From CALOCN01 sp942491735 (GTDB lineage Bacteria; Eisenbacteria; RBG-16-71-46; JABDJR01): a stretch of DNA of 64,000 nucleotides. Below are positions 25,100 to 34,480 of the stretch, piece by piece. A model generated the notes under the pieces. The model worked only from the letters and a program-made list of their open reading frames with translations. It was not told the DNA's origin and did no database searches. A program made the position numbers and the translations under genes. Each line of letters starts with the position of its first letter. Position 1 is the stretch's first letter. The stretch is from NCBI GenBank assembly GCA_942491735.1, contig CALOCN010000014.1, positions 1,922,001 through 1,986,000 on the forward strand. The letters are read 5' to 3'.

Positions 25100-26219
25100 T
25101 TGGAGACCCAGGACATACGTCGCGCGCTGACCGAGATGACCGAACGGATGGAGCGGCTACGGGGGTATCTTTGACGTCCCAGGCAAGCTCGCCGCCGTCC
25201 AGCGGTTGAACGAAGCCATGGCTGCGCCCGGCTTCTGGGACAAGCCGGAAGCGGCGCAGGCCACCGTGCAGGAACTCAAGGGCGCCAAGGTGGTGTTGGA
25301 CGCCTTCCAGGGGGTCCAGACCGAAGTCTCGGACACGCTGGACCTGTTCGAGCTGGCCCAGGAGGAGTCCGACAGCGAGACCCTGGCCGAGGTGGGGTCC
25401 CTCATCGAGGATCTGAACGCGCGGGTGGACCGCCTGGAACTGCAGTCGTTTCTTTCCCAACCGCAGGACAAGCTGGGCGCGGTGGTGTCCATCCATCCCG
25501 GCGCCGGCGGGACGGAAAGCCAGGACTGGGCCGAGATGCTCCTGCGCATGTATCTGCGCTGGGCCGAACGCTCCGGCTTCTCCACCCACACCCTCGACTA
25601 TCAGGACGGTGAAGAAGCGGGGATCAAGGACGCCACCTTCGAGGTCAACGGGGAGTATGCCTACGGGTACCTCAAGGCCGAATCCGGGGTCCACCGCCTG
25701 GTCCGCATTTCCCCCTTCGACGCCAGCGGCCGACGACACACCTCGTTCGCCTCGGTGTTCGTGTATCCCCAGGTGGATGACACCATCGAGATCGAGGTGA
25801 ACCCTTCCGACCTCCGGGTCGACACCTACCGGGCATCCGGAGCGGGCGGACAGCACGTCAACAAGACGGATTCGGCGGTGCGACTCACCCATGAACCCAC
25901 CGGCATCGTGGTCACATCACAGAACGAGCGAAGCCAGCATCGCAACCGGGACAACGCGATGCGGATCCTCAAGGCCCGTCTCTACGCGCACCACCTCGAG
26001 CAGGAGCAGAAGAAGCTGGACGCGCTCTACGACCAGCAGAAGGAGATCGCCTGGGGAAGTCAGATGCGCTCCTACGTGTTCCAGCCCTACACCATGGTCA
26101 AGGATCATCGCACCCACCACGAGATGGGGGATGTCCAGGCGGTGATGGACGGCAGGATCGACGGATTCATCGACGCCTACCTGCGTTCGGATCTGGGTCG
26201 GCCCAAGGAGACCCCGTGA
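25100..26219 (+). CDS. prfB: Peptide chain release factor 2 with programmed +1 frameshift
   Basis: 372 residues after frameshifting. Translation begins at TTG 25100, seven bases after AGGAGG, and meets an in-frame TGA at 25172 after 24 codons. The site is the classic one: an internal Shine-Dalgarno GGGGGT, then TAT CTT TGA C, so ribosomes slip +1 on CTT and continue with GAC at 25173. The product has the SPF codon-recognition motif (RISPFDASGRRH) and the GGQ catalytic loop (SGAGGQHVNK). RF2 reads TGA and TAA, so the internal TGA makes the gene sense RF2 shortage. Confidence 0.97.
25161..25175 (+). promoter_or_regulatory. prfB recoding site
   Basis: GGGGGT (25161-25166) acts as an internal Shine-Dalgarno, followed by TAT and the slip sequence CTT TGA C (25169-25175). 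The downstream +1 frame is open for 348 codons. The arrangement is nearly identical to the E. coli site. Confidence 0.95.
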
Positions 26220-27580
26220 ACCCGCACATCTTTCGCGAGTACGACATCCGCGGCCGGGTCGACCCGGATCTGTCTCCGGACGTCGTGCGCGGCATCGGGC
26301 GAGCCTATGGGTCGGTACTCCCGGAAGGCGCCCGGGTGGCAGTGGGGATGGATGTTCGCGACACCTCGCCGGCGGTTGAAACGCCGCTCGTGGAGGGGCT
26401 CCTCGACGCGGGGGTGAACGTGGTGAGGCTGGGTGCGGTTCCAACCCCGACGTTGTACTACGCGGTCCACCACCGGAACCTCGACGGCGGGATCCAGGTC
26501 ACGGGAAGCCACAATCCGATCGAGTACAACGGGCTCAAGATGATGCGGGGCAAGGGGAGCTTTTTCGGTCGCGAGATCCAGGACCTGCGTTCCCGGATCG
26601 AGGCCGGAACGTTCCGGGAAGGGGCGGTGGGGGAGCTCACCGCCTGGGACCCGCGCGAGAGCTACCTGACAGACCTCCTCTCCAGGATTTCGCTGGACCG
26701 GCCGCTGCGGGTCGGTCTGGACGCGGGCAACGGGGCAGCCTGGGAGGCGGCCCCCAGGCTCTTTCGCGCCCTGGGCTGTGAGGTGGTCGAACTCTACTGC
26801 GAGGCCGACGGATCGTTCCCCAACCACATGCCCGATCCCACCCTGCCGGAGACCCTGGTGGATCTGCAGCGCGCGGTCGTGGAGCAGGAGTTGGATCTGG
26901 GCCTGGCCTACGATGGGGACGCGGATCGGTTGGGCGCCCTCGACGATACCGGTCGCATCGTGTGGGGAGACCAGCTGTTGGCCCTGTTCGCCAGACAGGT
27001 CCTGGCCGTCCATCCGGGTGCGCCGGTGCTGTTCGAGGTGAAGTGTTCCCAGGCGCTGATCGAGGATATCGAGGCCCATGGCGGCGAGCCGGTCATGGTG
27101 CCCACCGGGCACTCCATCATCAAGCGGGAGATGGCGACCCGGGGAGCCTTGCTGGCCGGGGAGATGTCCGGTCACCTGTTCTTTGCCGACCAGTGGTACG
27201 GATTCGACGATGCCATCTACGCCTCGGGACGCCTGGCCGCCCTGGTTGCGGCCGGCGGAGAGAGGTTTTCCGCGCTCGTCGACACGATTCCCCGCTACCA
27301 CGCCACGCCGGAGATCCGGATCGATTGTCCCGATGCCCTCAAGTTCGAGGTCGTTGCGGGAGTGCTGGGACGGTACCGTGGACAGCGGCCGGTGGTCGAT
27401 GTGGATGGCGCCCGCATCGGGTTCGAGACCGGCTGGGGGCTCATCCGGGCCTCCAACACCCAACCGGTCCTGGTCCTGCGGGCCGAGGGCACGACCCCCC
27501 AAGCCCGGGACAGGATCGAGACCGAGCTGCGCGCCTGCCTACGGGATCTCGGGGTGGACCCGGGAGCCGGGCTCGGGTGA
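26216..27580 (+). CDS. Phosphomannomutase/phosphoglucomutase
   Basis: 454 residues with the four-domain phosphohexomutase layout: catalytic phosphoserine Ser98 in TGSHNPIEYNG, the metal loop YDGDADRLG, the sugar-binding GEMSGHLFF, and the C-terminal phosphate-binding RASNTQPVLVLR. It interconverts the 1- and 6-phosphates of mannose or glucose. It overlaps prfB as GTGA and mpg as GTGA. It would link the PTS/isomerase products of the first operon to NDP-sugars for envelope glycans. Confidence 0.93.
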   Translation: MNPHIFREYDIRGRVDPDLSPDVVRGIGRAYGSVLPEGARVAVGMDVRDTSPAVETPLVEGLLDAGVNVVRLGAVPTPTLYYAVHHRNLDGGIQVTGSHNPIEYNGLKMMRGKGSFFGREIQDLRSRIEAGTFREGAVGELTAWDPRESYLTDLLSRISLDRPLRVGLDAGNGAAWEAAPRLFRALGCEVVELYCEADGSFPNHMPDPTLPETLVDLQRAVVEQELDLGLAYDGDADRLGALDDTGRIVWGDQLLALFARQVLAVHPGAPVLFEVKCSQALIEDIEAHGGEPVMVPTGHSIIKREMATRGALLAGEMSGHLFFADQWYGFDDAIYASGRLAALVAAGGERFSALVDTIPRYHATPEIRIDCPDALKFEVVAGVLGRYRGQRPVVDVDGARIGFETGWGLIRASNTQPVLVLRAEGTTPQARDRIETELRACLRDLGVDPGAGLG

Positions 27581-28233
27581 GGACCGGGGAAGGTGGCTGG
27601 AAGCGCCTCCCGGGCCGGACCCTGCCGGTCCGGTTCTACCGCAGGGACACGTTGCAGGTGGCGAAGGACCTGCTGGGCTGCGTCCTGGCCCGTCGGGAGG
27701 AGGACGGAACCTGGACCGCGGGTCGGATCGTGGAAACCGAGGCCTACGTGGGGGAGTCGGATCCCGCCTGCCATGCCTCGGCGGGTCTCACCCCCCGCAC
27801 CAGGGTCCTCTACGGCCCCCCCGGAGTGGCCTACGTCTACTTCACCTACGGGATGCACCATCTCGTCAACGCGGTGACAGAAAGAACCGGGTTTCCCGCC
27901 GCGGTCCTGATTCGGGCCCTGAGCCCCTTGGCGGGAATAGAACGCATGAAAAAGCGTAGGAACAGTCAGCGGTTGCTCAACCTGACGTCCGGCCCCTCCC
28001 GTCTGTGTCAGGCCCTGGATATCGATCTCGGGCTCAATACGGACCCCCTCAGGGGCCCACGGTTGACGATCCGGAATGACGGTTCCGGGGTTTCCCGGAT
28101 CCGTTCGGGACCCCGGGTGGGAATCCGGCGGGGTACCCGACGTCCGTGGCGATTCTGGATCGACGGGGACCCCTTCGTCAGCCGCATCCGATCCAATAGA
28201 ACCCGTGAGGTCCACACCGGCTTGACACGCTAA
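27577..28233 (+). CDS. mpg: DNA-3-methyladenine glycosylase (AAG/Mpg family)
   Basis: 218 residues. RIVETEAYVG contains the general base Glu55 and the Tyr57 that takes the flipped base's place in this fold; YGMHHLVNAV matches the family's YG-x-H-x-x-xNV block. It excises alkylated purines to start base-excision repair. Its GTG overlaps the phosphohexomutase stop. The promoter of the next gene lies over its last codons. Confidence 0.94.
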   Translation: MRTGEGGWKRLPGRTLPVRFYRRDTLQVAKDLLGCVLARREEDGTWTAGRIVETEAYVGESDPACHASAGLTPRTRVLYGPPGVAYVYFTYGMHHLVNAVTERTGFPAAVLIRALSPLAGIERMKKRRNSQRLLNLTSGPSRLCQALDIDLGLNTDPLRGPRLTIRNDGSGVSRIRSGPRVGIRRGTRRPWRFWIDGDPFVSRIRSNRTREVHTGLTR

Positions 28234-28250
28234 ATCGTGACGAGTAACGT
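28222..28250 (+). promoter_or_regulatory. Sigma-70 type promoter of the haem-lipoprotein gene
   Basis: TTGACA (28222-28227), a 17-base spacer and TAACGT (28245-28250), overlapping the mpg stop codon. It marks the start of the envelope-protein transcription unit. Confidence 0.7.
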
Positions 28251-28323
28251 CTTATGGCTTCTGATCGACCCCCCCATTCGACCCCAGGTTCGCGAAAACC
28301 AAGAGGCTCGTGAGGAGCGAAGA

Positions 28324-29715
28324 ATGACTCTGCGACGCGTGTCCGTGCTCGCCGGTTTGACCACGGCCACCCTGTGGCTCATGGCCGGTTGGGGCTGCTC
28401 CGGTGTAAACCAGATCGACGACCAGGCCATCCAGGAGGTCCTGACCCTGACCGTCGCCTACGGCGACCCGGGAGCCAGTCCGGACCCCTGCAACGATGTG
28501 TTGCCCATGATCGACGGTGTGGCGCAGGACCAGGAATGGTCCTCGGCCAAACCCATCCTGGTCCAGATGAACGGCGACCGGGGCAACGGGGGAGACGCCT
28601 ACATTCTCGAAGTCCGCGCCATCTGGACCGACGAGTCCAGGTTGGGCGGCGAGGATCGTGTGTACTTCCTCGTTCGCTATCCGGACAACGACCAGGACAT
28701 CAATCCGGATCTCCTCATCTACGGTGAGGAGTTCGGGATCGGGAACTACGTCCCCACGGCCCCGCCCACCTATGACCTGGTCACCCAGGCCTGCGACACC
28801 CTGCTCGTCAGCAAGTCGGGTTGGGATCGGACCAACGTGAACGGTCGGGAGGATCAGGTCCTCTTCCTCATCGAGGACATCACCGACTCCCCCGAGTCGG
28901 CGCTGGACATGAACCTCATGGACGCCAATGCCCAGCTCCTGGGTCAGGTCGGACCCGAGACCCCGGCCGGGGTGACGGTGTCGGGGGTCCAGGACGTGGA
29001 TTTCTGGATCTTCCGGGCCGGGCGTTCCAACCTGCATCCCGTGTGGCAGTTCGCCAACTGGAATGCCACGGATCCGATCACCGGTCTTCCCGACTTCATC
29101 TACTCCCGGTTCCAGAACAAGTCCGGCTTTGCCGAGGACCTGTGGATCGACGGAACCGGCGCGGTGGTCGCGGACGCCGGGGACCGTCCCTACGTCAAGA
29201 ACTTCCGGCAACGGGCCCCGGTCCCCGACCGGTTCCATCCATGCCCGCTCAATTCGCGTGAACCCACCGAAGAGGAACTTGCCGCTCTCAATGGCGGGAT
29301 TCCCAATGATCTCGGCCTGTGGTGGCCCACTTCCCAGACGCTGCAGGTGTGCGACACCCTGGCCTGCTCGCGGGTCGGAGTGCCCCGCAAGTGGAGCACG
29401 CGTCTCCTGCGAGGCGAGGTGGACAAGGTCCAGGGCTGGGCGCTCGCGCTTCCTTCGGGGAGCGCGCGTGACGTGCGGTGCCGCGCCACCTACGAAGCGC
29501 TGCAGGAGAAGGGGTTCGCGACCTGGACCCTGGAGATGATGCGCCTCATGGATACCGGGCGCAGCGACGACCTTCCGATGGATCCCACACGCACGTATCG
29601 CATGGTGATCGGGGTTCTGGACGCGTCCGGGAAGGTCGGGAGCGGCTCCGCGGTCATTCTCCTGAAGTTCGACAACGACAAGCAGAAGCTTCCGGGGCCG
29701 GTGCGCCGATGCTAG
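28324..29715 (+). CDS. Lipoprotein with ethylbenzene-dehydrogenase-type haem domain
   Basis: 463 residues. A signal peptide ends at a lipobox-like AGWGC (Cys25); the Trp and Gly before Cys are unusual. The mature protein begins with MIDGVAQDQEWSSA and continues through VYFLVRYPDN, FIYSRFQNKSGFAEDLW and WALALPSG, which follow the pattern of the EB_dh domain found in the haem b gamma subunit of ethylbenzene dehydrogenase and in related cytochromes. No CxxCH motif is present, so any haem would be b-type. GAGGAG precedes the ATG. It is followed by a beta-barrel protein and a TonB receptor, suggesting an outer-membrane redox or uptake assembly. Function unknown. Confidence 0.65.
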   Translation: MTLRRVSVLAGLTTATLWLMAGWGCSGVNQIDDQAIQEVLTLTVAYGDPGASPDPCNDVLPMIDGVAQDQEWSSAKPILVQMNGDRGNGGDAYILEVRAIWTDESRLGGEDRVYFLVRYPDNDQDINPDLLIYGEEFGIGNYVPTAPPTYDLVTQACDTLLVSKSGWDRTNVNGREDQVLFLIEDITDSPESALDMNLMDANAQLLGQVGPETPAGVTVSGVQDVDFWIFRAGRSNLHPVWQFANWNATDPITGLPDFIYSRFQNKSGFAEDLWIDGTGAVVADAGDRPYVKNFRQRAPVPDRFHPCPLNSREPTEEELAALNGGIPNDLGLWWPTSQTLQVCDTLACSRVGVPRKWSTRLLRGEVDKVQGWALALPSGSARDVRCRATYEALQEKGFATWTLEMMRLMDTGRSDDLPMDPTRTYRMVIGVLDASGKVGSGSAVILLKFDNDKQKLPGPVRRC

Positions 29716-29729
29716 TGAAAGGGACCTCC

Positions 29730-31193
29730 GTGACTTTTCCACACCGTTTCTCTTTCGCCTTCCCCGTTGTCGTCGCCCTGGTGATGGGCGCGCTTCTGCC
29801 GGCGGCGGGTGAGGCACAACTCAGCGTGGATCGCTTCTTCCTCCTGCCCGAGCAGCGGCCGGTGAGTGGAGCGGGGGCCGTCCGTCTCGACGGCATGGGA
29901 AGCCTCGAGATCGCGGTGCGTGACGAGAACAACGAGATCAATCTCTGGGACTACTCCGACAACCCGGCCGGATACGGGGACGACAAGGACTCCTGGTCCG
30001 TGGATATCCGGTACACCCACAACGAATTCGTGGAGCGGGGAGATGCGACCCGCAACGACGACATCAAGTTCAACAACGGCATCGTGGAACTGGGTCTGGC
30101 CCGGCCGGGCAATATCGGGGTGGGCGGTCGGATCAACTACAACGAGCTGGACTCACGGGAGTACCTCAGTACCACGCAGACCTTTTCCGCTTCCGGCTTC
30201 TCGTTGTTCTTCAACAAGTACCTTGGCTCGCAGTTCTCGATCGGGGCTCGCCTGGAAACGGCCGGCGAGTCGGAGACGCGGGCAACCGGCCAGCCGTACA
30301 CGATCGACCACTCGGGGCGGACCCTCCGCGGAGGATTGGCCTTGGCTTGGCTCCCGGTCGAGGGGGTCACCCTTGCCGCCCGCGGCGATCTGATCCAGGA
30401 AACCATCGACGGGGAGAGCGTGGGGCCGTTCCACACCGATACCTACGAGTGGGAGCGACCCGGTGGTCTGGTCGGACTCTCGGGGTTCATCGCGCGGGAG
30501 CGATTCCAGGCCGGTATCGACTTCACGCGCAAGGCGATCGAGGGCGAAGAGACGATCATGGCCAGCTGGTCGGAGCGCTTCCAGTTCAACCCGACTCCCG
30601 ATGCCATTGCCTTCACCACCGTCGACATGACGGAGGAGCGGACCACCGAGGTTTTCAAGGTGCGTGGCGCCTTCGACATCAGTCCCAAGGTCCTCTTGGC
30701 CTCGGCCTCCTTCGCCACGGGGGGAGAGGATCTCACGGTTCTCACCCACCCCAACGCTCCTTCCTCGCTGGCGGCCAACGAGACGTCGGTGGACCGGACC
30801 GAGTTCCTGGCCGGCCTGTCCTGGCTGACCCTGAAGCATCGACTTCTTCTGGCCGGCGAGATCAAGCTGGACAACTTCGACGTCAACACGACCCACCTCG
30901 AGACCACCGCCACCGACACGCGCAACGCCACCATTCTCCGCATTGGTGGTGAGTACATGTTCGGGGAGACCATGGTGGGGCGCGCGGGGTTCGCCCAGAC
31001 CAGTCAGGATCTGACCTTTGCCGCGGCGCCCGAACTGGACGGGGCGTACAGCAACACCCGGATGACGGTCGGGTTGGGGGTGGTTCCCATGGGGGCGATC
31101 TGGCAGATCGATATCGCCTGGGAAATCATGCTCAACTCGGACCTGGACGCGGATCAGAATCGCTTCCAGGCGTACATGCGCTATCTGTTCTAG
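29730..31193 (+). CDS. Outer-membrane beta-barrel protein, unknown function
   Basis: 487 residues. The signal peptide ends LLPAAGEAQ. The rest alternates polar and hydrophobic residues in strands and ends in RYLF, the aromatic C-terminal signature read by the BAM machine. EINLWDYSDNPAGY near the mature N-terminus recalls the NPAG motif of FadL/PorV-like porins. GTG 29730 was preferred for its AAAGGGA and compact signal peptide; ATG 29709, overlapping the lipoprotein stop, would add seven residues. It is co-transcribed with the haem lipoprotein and probably partners it. Confidence 0.75.
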   Translation: MTFPHRFSFAFPVVVALVMGALLPAAGEAQLSVDRFFLLPEQRPVSGAGAVRLDGMGSLEIAVRDENNEINLWDYSDNPAGYGDDKDSWSVDIRYTHNEFVERGDATRNDDIKFNNGIVELGLARPGNIGVGGRINYNELDSREYLSTTQTFSASGFSLFFNKYLGSQFSIGARLETAGESETRATGQPYTIDHSGRTLRGGLALAWLPVEGVTLAARGDLIQETIDGESVGPFHTDTYEWERPGGLVGLSGFIARERFQAGIDFTRKAIEGEETIMASWSERFQFNPTPDAIAFTTVDMTEERTTEVFKVRGAFDISPKVLLASASFATGGEDLTVLTHPNAPSSLAANETSVDRTEFLAGLSWLTLKHRLLLAGEIKLDNFDVNTTHLETTATDTRNATILRIGGEYMFGETMVGRAGFAQTSQDLTFAAAPELDGAYSNTRMTVGLGVVPMGAIWQIDIAWEIMLNSDLDADQNRFQAYMRYLF

Positions 31194-31238
31194 GGCAGGG
31201 GAGCGCGATTCAAGGGCTGGGTCTTCAACGACTTGGGC

Positions 31239-31267
31239 TTGACAGCCTCAAGGTCGGAGAGTACAGT
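31239..31267 (+). promoter_or_regulatory. Promoter P1 of the structured leader
   Basis: TTGACA (31239-31244), a 17-base spacer and TACAGT (31262-31267). The predicted start near 31274 coincides with the first base of a perfect 7-bp hairpin. Confidence 0.7.
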
Positions 31268-31273
31268 CCCGAT

Positions 31274-31618
31274 AACTGGATCAGTCCAGTTCCTCAAGTC
31301 GTCGAAGTGGTGCTCGACGGCTGCTGCCTCACGAAAGTCTCGCTACTTCAATGACTTGCATAGCTTGCGCCGTCTTATTGGCGGCCAGGAACTTGGTCTG
31401 TCCCGGACGAGGCTGACGCCTCCAGGGACGGAGGCTCCGTGGAGATCGCTCCCGAAGCCGGATCAGGGGGATGCCGTCAGCGAGACTTCGTCCCCCCTTG
31501 AATTCTGTCGCTGGCCGTCCCGTGACCGGATGGTTTCCGGTCATCGAGGTCGGTCAGGGTGAATCGGGCAGGCAACGGTCCCCATGGACCCGATGTGGCC
31601 CTGGACGGATTGGGTCCG
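31274..31618 (+). ncRNA. Candidate structured leader or small RNA
   Basis: This stretch holds no credible gene but six perfect hairpins. They are AACTGGA/TCCAGTT with loop TCAG (31274-31291); CGTCGA/TCGACG (31300-31319); GCCTCC/GGAGGC (31418-31435), which competes with an alternative GAGGC/GCCTC pairing just upstream; GGGGGA/TCCCCC with an inner GTC/GAC stem (31466-31496); TGACCGGA/TCCGGTCA (31523-31543); and GGTCC/GGACC with loop CCAT (31577-31590). P1 lies directly upstream and P2 directly downstream. It does not match the cobalamin, TPP, FMN or SAM riboswitch motifs I know. It could be a long 5' leader controlling the TonB receptor or a separate RNA. Confidence 0.45.
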
Positions 31619-31647
31619 TTGACTCAACCGGCCCTGGTGCATATAGT
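31619..31647 (+). promoter_or_regulatory. Promoter P2 of the TonB-dependent receptor
   Basis: TTGACT (31619-31624), a 17-base spacer and TATAGT (31642-31647), the best match to consensus in the window. The start would be near 31654, giving a leader of about 57 bases that contains a GAGGG/CCCTC hairpin with loop ATGT (31674-31687) shortly before the ribosome site. Confidence 0.75.
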
Positions 31648-31710
31648 TGCATGTCTTCGTATCAAGGGCTGCCGAGGGATGTCCCTCAATTGAAAGGAGC
31701 CGACGCGGTC

Positions 31711-34398
31711 ATGGGCACTCATCGCGTATGGATCGCATCACGCGTCCTGGTTCTCGTCTGCGCATTGTCATTGCTGGTTGCTGGATCCGCCCTCGCTCAG
31801 GGCACGGGATCCATGACCGGCAAGGTCAGCGATGCAAAGGGCGAACCTCTGGCGTTCGCCAACGTCGTCGTCCTCGGTACCAACCTGGGAAACATGACGG
31901 ACACCAACGGCATCTACACCGTTTCCAACATTCCGGTCGGGACGTATAGCGTGCGGGTCTCGTTCCTCGGCTACGAGGCCCAGGAACGCACCATCGAGAT
32001 CAACGCCGGGCAGGAACTCACGCTCAACTTCAGTCTCAGCGAGGCCGTGGTCGCGACCATGCAGACGGTCGTCGTCGAGGCGCAGCGGGAAATGATCCGC
32101 AAGAAGGCTTCCTCGACCATGCATCGGGTGACCGATGAAGAGCTCGAGCGGCTTCCCGTCGATACCTTCCAGGAAGCGGTCGCACTCAAGTCCGGCGTCG
32201 TGTCCCAGGCCGGTCAGCTCCATTTCCGTGGCGGGCGTGCCGGCGAGGTGCAGTACCAGATCGACGGAATCCCGGTCAACGATCCGCTCAGCGGCGGAAC
32301 CGTCAACGTGTCCACGGTGTCCGTTTCCGACTCCCAGGTTCTCCTCGGGGGTATGGACGCGGAGTACGGCAATGCCCAGTCGGGCGTCGTGAACATCGTC
32401 ACCCAGGAGGGGGGCGATCGTTTCGCCGGTGAGGTCAGTTTCCAGACCGACGACTACGGTGCTCCGGATCGGACCTACAACAACTTCGATCGCCTTTCCG
32501 TCGGGCTCGGTGGTCCTCTTCCGGTCCGCAACCTGACCTACTACGTTTCCGCCCAGGGAACCTGGACCGACACCTATCTGGCCACGCAGTCGACGCGCGA
32601 GGTCACTTCGGTGCTCGACTTCATCAACTACAAGGATCGCCAGAACAACGAGATGCAGCTTCAGGGCAAGCTGGCCTGGCGCCCCGGCCCCAACTACAAG
32701 CTGACCTTCGAGATCATCGATACGAACCGCGAGTTCGAGAGCTACAGCCACGCGTTCAGCCAGGTCGGCTTTACCGAGACCCGGATCGACACGGTGGCGG
32801 ACACCGGTCAGATCGTGACCCGCTATGGTGCATTCAGCGAGCGGCAGGAAGATGCGAACTGGGTCTACTACAATGCCGCGGATCACACCACGCGCAATAC
32901 CAACGCGTTTACCACCTACAAGGGTGTGTGGAACCACACGCTGAGCCCCGGCACCTTCTACTCGCTCAAGGTCAGCCAGACCGCCTTCAAGTTCAGCTCC
33001 GCCGTGGCGGGCCAGTTGCCATGGGAGTACGAGGGCCAGTATCCGGACCAGTGGCGGGACCGCATCAACTTCAGCACCCATGATTTCTTCGCCACCAACG
33101 GCGATGTGTCCAACTACACCGACCGCACCACCAAGGCGTGGACGATCAAGACGGATTGGACCAGCGAGATCGGGTCGCACAAGATGAAGACCGGTCTCAA
33201 CGTGGTCTACAACGATCTCGAGAACTTCAACATCAACTTCCCCAACCGGATCAACTCGGAGGGGCAGATCGGACTCATCCGAAGCGATTACCACGTGTAC
33301 AACACCGAGGGTTCCTTCTACGTGCAGGACCGGTGGGAACACGAGGGGATGGTCATCAACGCCGGATTGCGGTACGACGTGTTCTCCATCGGGAACCAGC
33401 TCGACGCGTCCGAGGTCGAGAATCGCGTACGCGACCAGTGGAGCCCCCGGGTCGGTATCGCCTACCCCATTTCCGATCGTGACGTGTTCTCGTTCCACTA
33501 TGGGCGCTTCAGCCAGATCCCGGATCGCCGGTTCATCTACGAGAACCGGGGTACGTCGGTCGTGGTTCGCGGCAATCCCAACCTGGAGAACGAGACCACG
33601 GTCGCCTACCAGGCCGCGTTGCAGCACATGTTCACCGAGAACGTGTTCGGCCAGTTCACGGTGTACTTCAAGGACATCTTCGGGCTGCTCACCGCGGAAC
33701 AGGTCTCCTCCGGGGACAGTCCGAACCTGATCAGCCAGTACGTGAACAAGGATTACGCAAGCTCCCGCGGGTTCGAGCTCAGCCTCACCAAGCGGTTCAC
33801 CCGCAACTTTGCCGGCGAGCTCAGCTACACCTATGGTGTTGCGACCGGAGTCGCCTCGGACCCGAATATCCAGCAGCAGGTGGACTTCCTCTACCTGCCC
33901 ATCTCGGAGCAGCCCCTCAACTGGGATCAGCGCCACACCTTCGCCGCCAACGCGACGGTGGCGCAGCCCGGCAACTGGGCGGTCAACTTCATCTGGACGC
34001 TGGGCACCGGTTTTCCGTACACACCGCGGAGCCGGAACGAGCGCCAGTTCGATCCCGCCCTGACCAACTCGCTTCGTTTGCCCAGCGCCTCGGGCCTGAC
34101 CGTGCAGGCCGAGAAGCACTACCGCCTCTGGGGACAGCAGGTGAAGTTCTTCCTTCGGGCCAACAACCTGTTGGACGCCACGAATATCCAGGTCCTGAGC
34201 CCTGGAGAATTCCCTCAGCCTCCCCAGGCCGGCGCAAACGACTATCAGGTGTTCTACACCGAGACGGGGCGCGCCGGCGGCGCCTATCTTGGAACGGACG
34301 AGAACGAAGACGGCATCCAGGACTGGGTGCCACTGAACGACCCGCGTGTTTTTGCCGAGGGCCGGAATATCCGCCTCGGTCTCAGCGTGAAGTTCTGA
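31711..34398 (+). CDS. TonB-dependent receptor with carboxypeptidase-regulatory N-terminal domain
   Basis: 895 residues. A signal peptide ends GSALAQ; then a CarboxypepD_reg-like beta-sandwich (GKVSDAKGEPLAFANVVVLG, given in part), a plug domain (about 130-240, with YQIDGIPVND and NAQSGVVNIVT) and a long barrel ending SVKF. This is the SusC-like layout of FCB bacteria. It imports a substrate across the outer membrane using TonB energy; the substrate is unknown. ATG 31711 was chosen because AAAGGAG precedes it and the signal peptide begins there. Earlier in-frame ATGs lie at or before the P2 start site. No SusD partner is adjacent. Confidence 0.92.
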   Translation: MGTHRVWIASRVLVLVCALSLLVAGSALAQGTGSMTGKVSDAKGEPLAFANVVVLGTNLGNMTDTNGIYTVSNIPVGTYSVRVSFLGYEAQERTIEINAGQELTLNFSLSEAVVATMQTVVVEAQREMIRKKASSTMHRVTDEELERLPVDTFQEAVALKSGVVSQAGQLHFRGGRAGEVQYQIDGIPVNDPLSGGTVNVSTVSVSDSQVLLGGMDAEYGNAQSGVVNIVTQEGGDRFAGEVSFQTDDYGAPDRTYNNFDRLSVGLGGPLPVRNLTYYVSAQGTWTDTYLATQSTREVTSVLDFINYKDRQNNEMQLQGKLAWRPGPNYKLTFEIIDTNREFESYSHAFSQVGFTETRIDTVADTGQIVTRYGAFSERQEDANWVYYNAADHTTRNTNAFTTYKGVWNHTLSPGTFYSLKVSQTAFKFSSAVAGQLPWEYEGQYPDQWRDRINFSTHDFFATNGDVSNYTDRTTKAWTIKTDWTSEIGSHKMKTGLNVVYNDLENFNINFPNRINSEGQIGLIRSDYHVYNTEGSFYVQDRWEHEGMVINAGLRYDVFSIGNQLDASEVENRVRDQWSPRVGIAYPISDRDVFSFHYGRFSQIPDRRFIYENRGTSVVVRGNPNLENETTVAYQAALQHMFTENVFGQFTVYFKDIFGLLTAEQVSSGDSPNLISQYVNKDYASSRGFELSLTKRFTRNFAGELSYTYGVATGVASDPNIQQQVDFLYLPISEQPLNWDQRHTFAANATVAQPGNWAVNFIWTLGTGFPYTPRSRNERQFDPALTNSLRLPSASGLTVQAEKHYRLWGQQVKFFLRANNLLDATNIQVLSPGEFPQPPQAGANDYQVFYTETGRAGGAYLGTDENEDGIQDWVPLNDPRVFAEGRNIRLGLSVKF

Positions 34399-34480
34399 AA
34401 CCCACTGACAGGGCTTGTCACAGGGGACGGGTATGAGCAACCGAAACAGGACAGGGTCCAACCCAGGGAGAACCCAGCTC

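Noticed and set aside
31233..31562. 109-codon open frame in the gap before the TonB receptor
   Set aside because: It starts before the predicted RNA start, has no ribosome site, mixed composition and no motif; the hairpins fit an RNA better.
31274..31618. Cobalamin riboswitch before the TonB receptor
   Set aside because: No B12 box or conserved core motif was found, although receptor genes often carry one.
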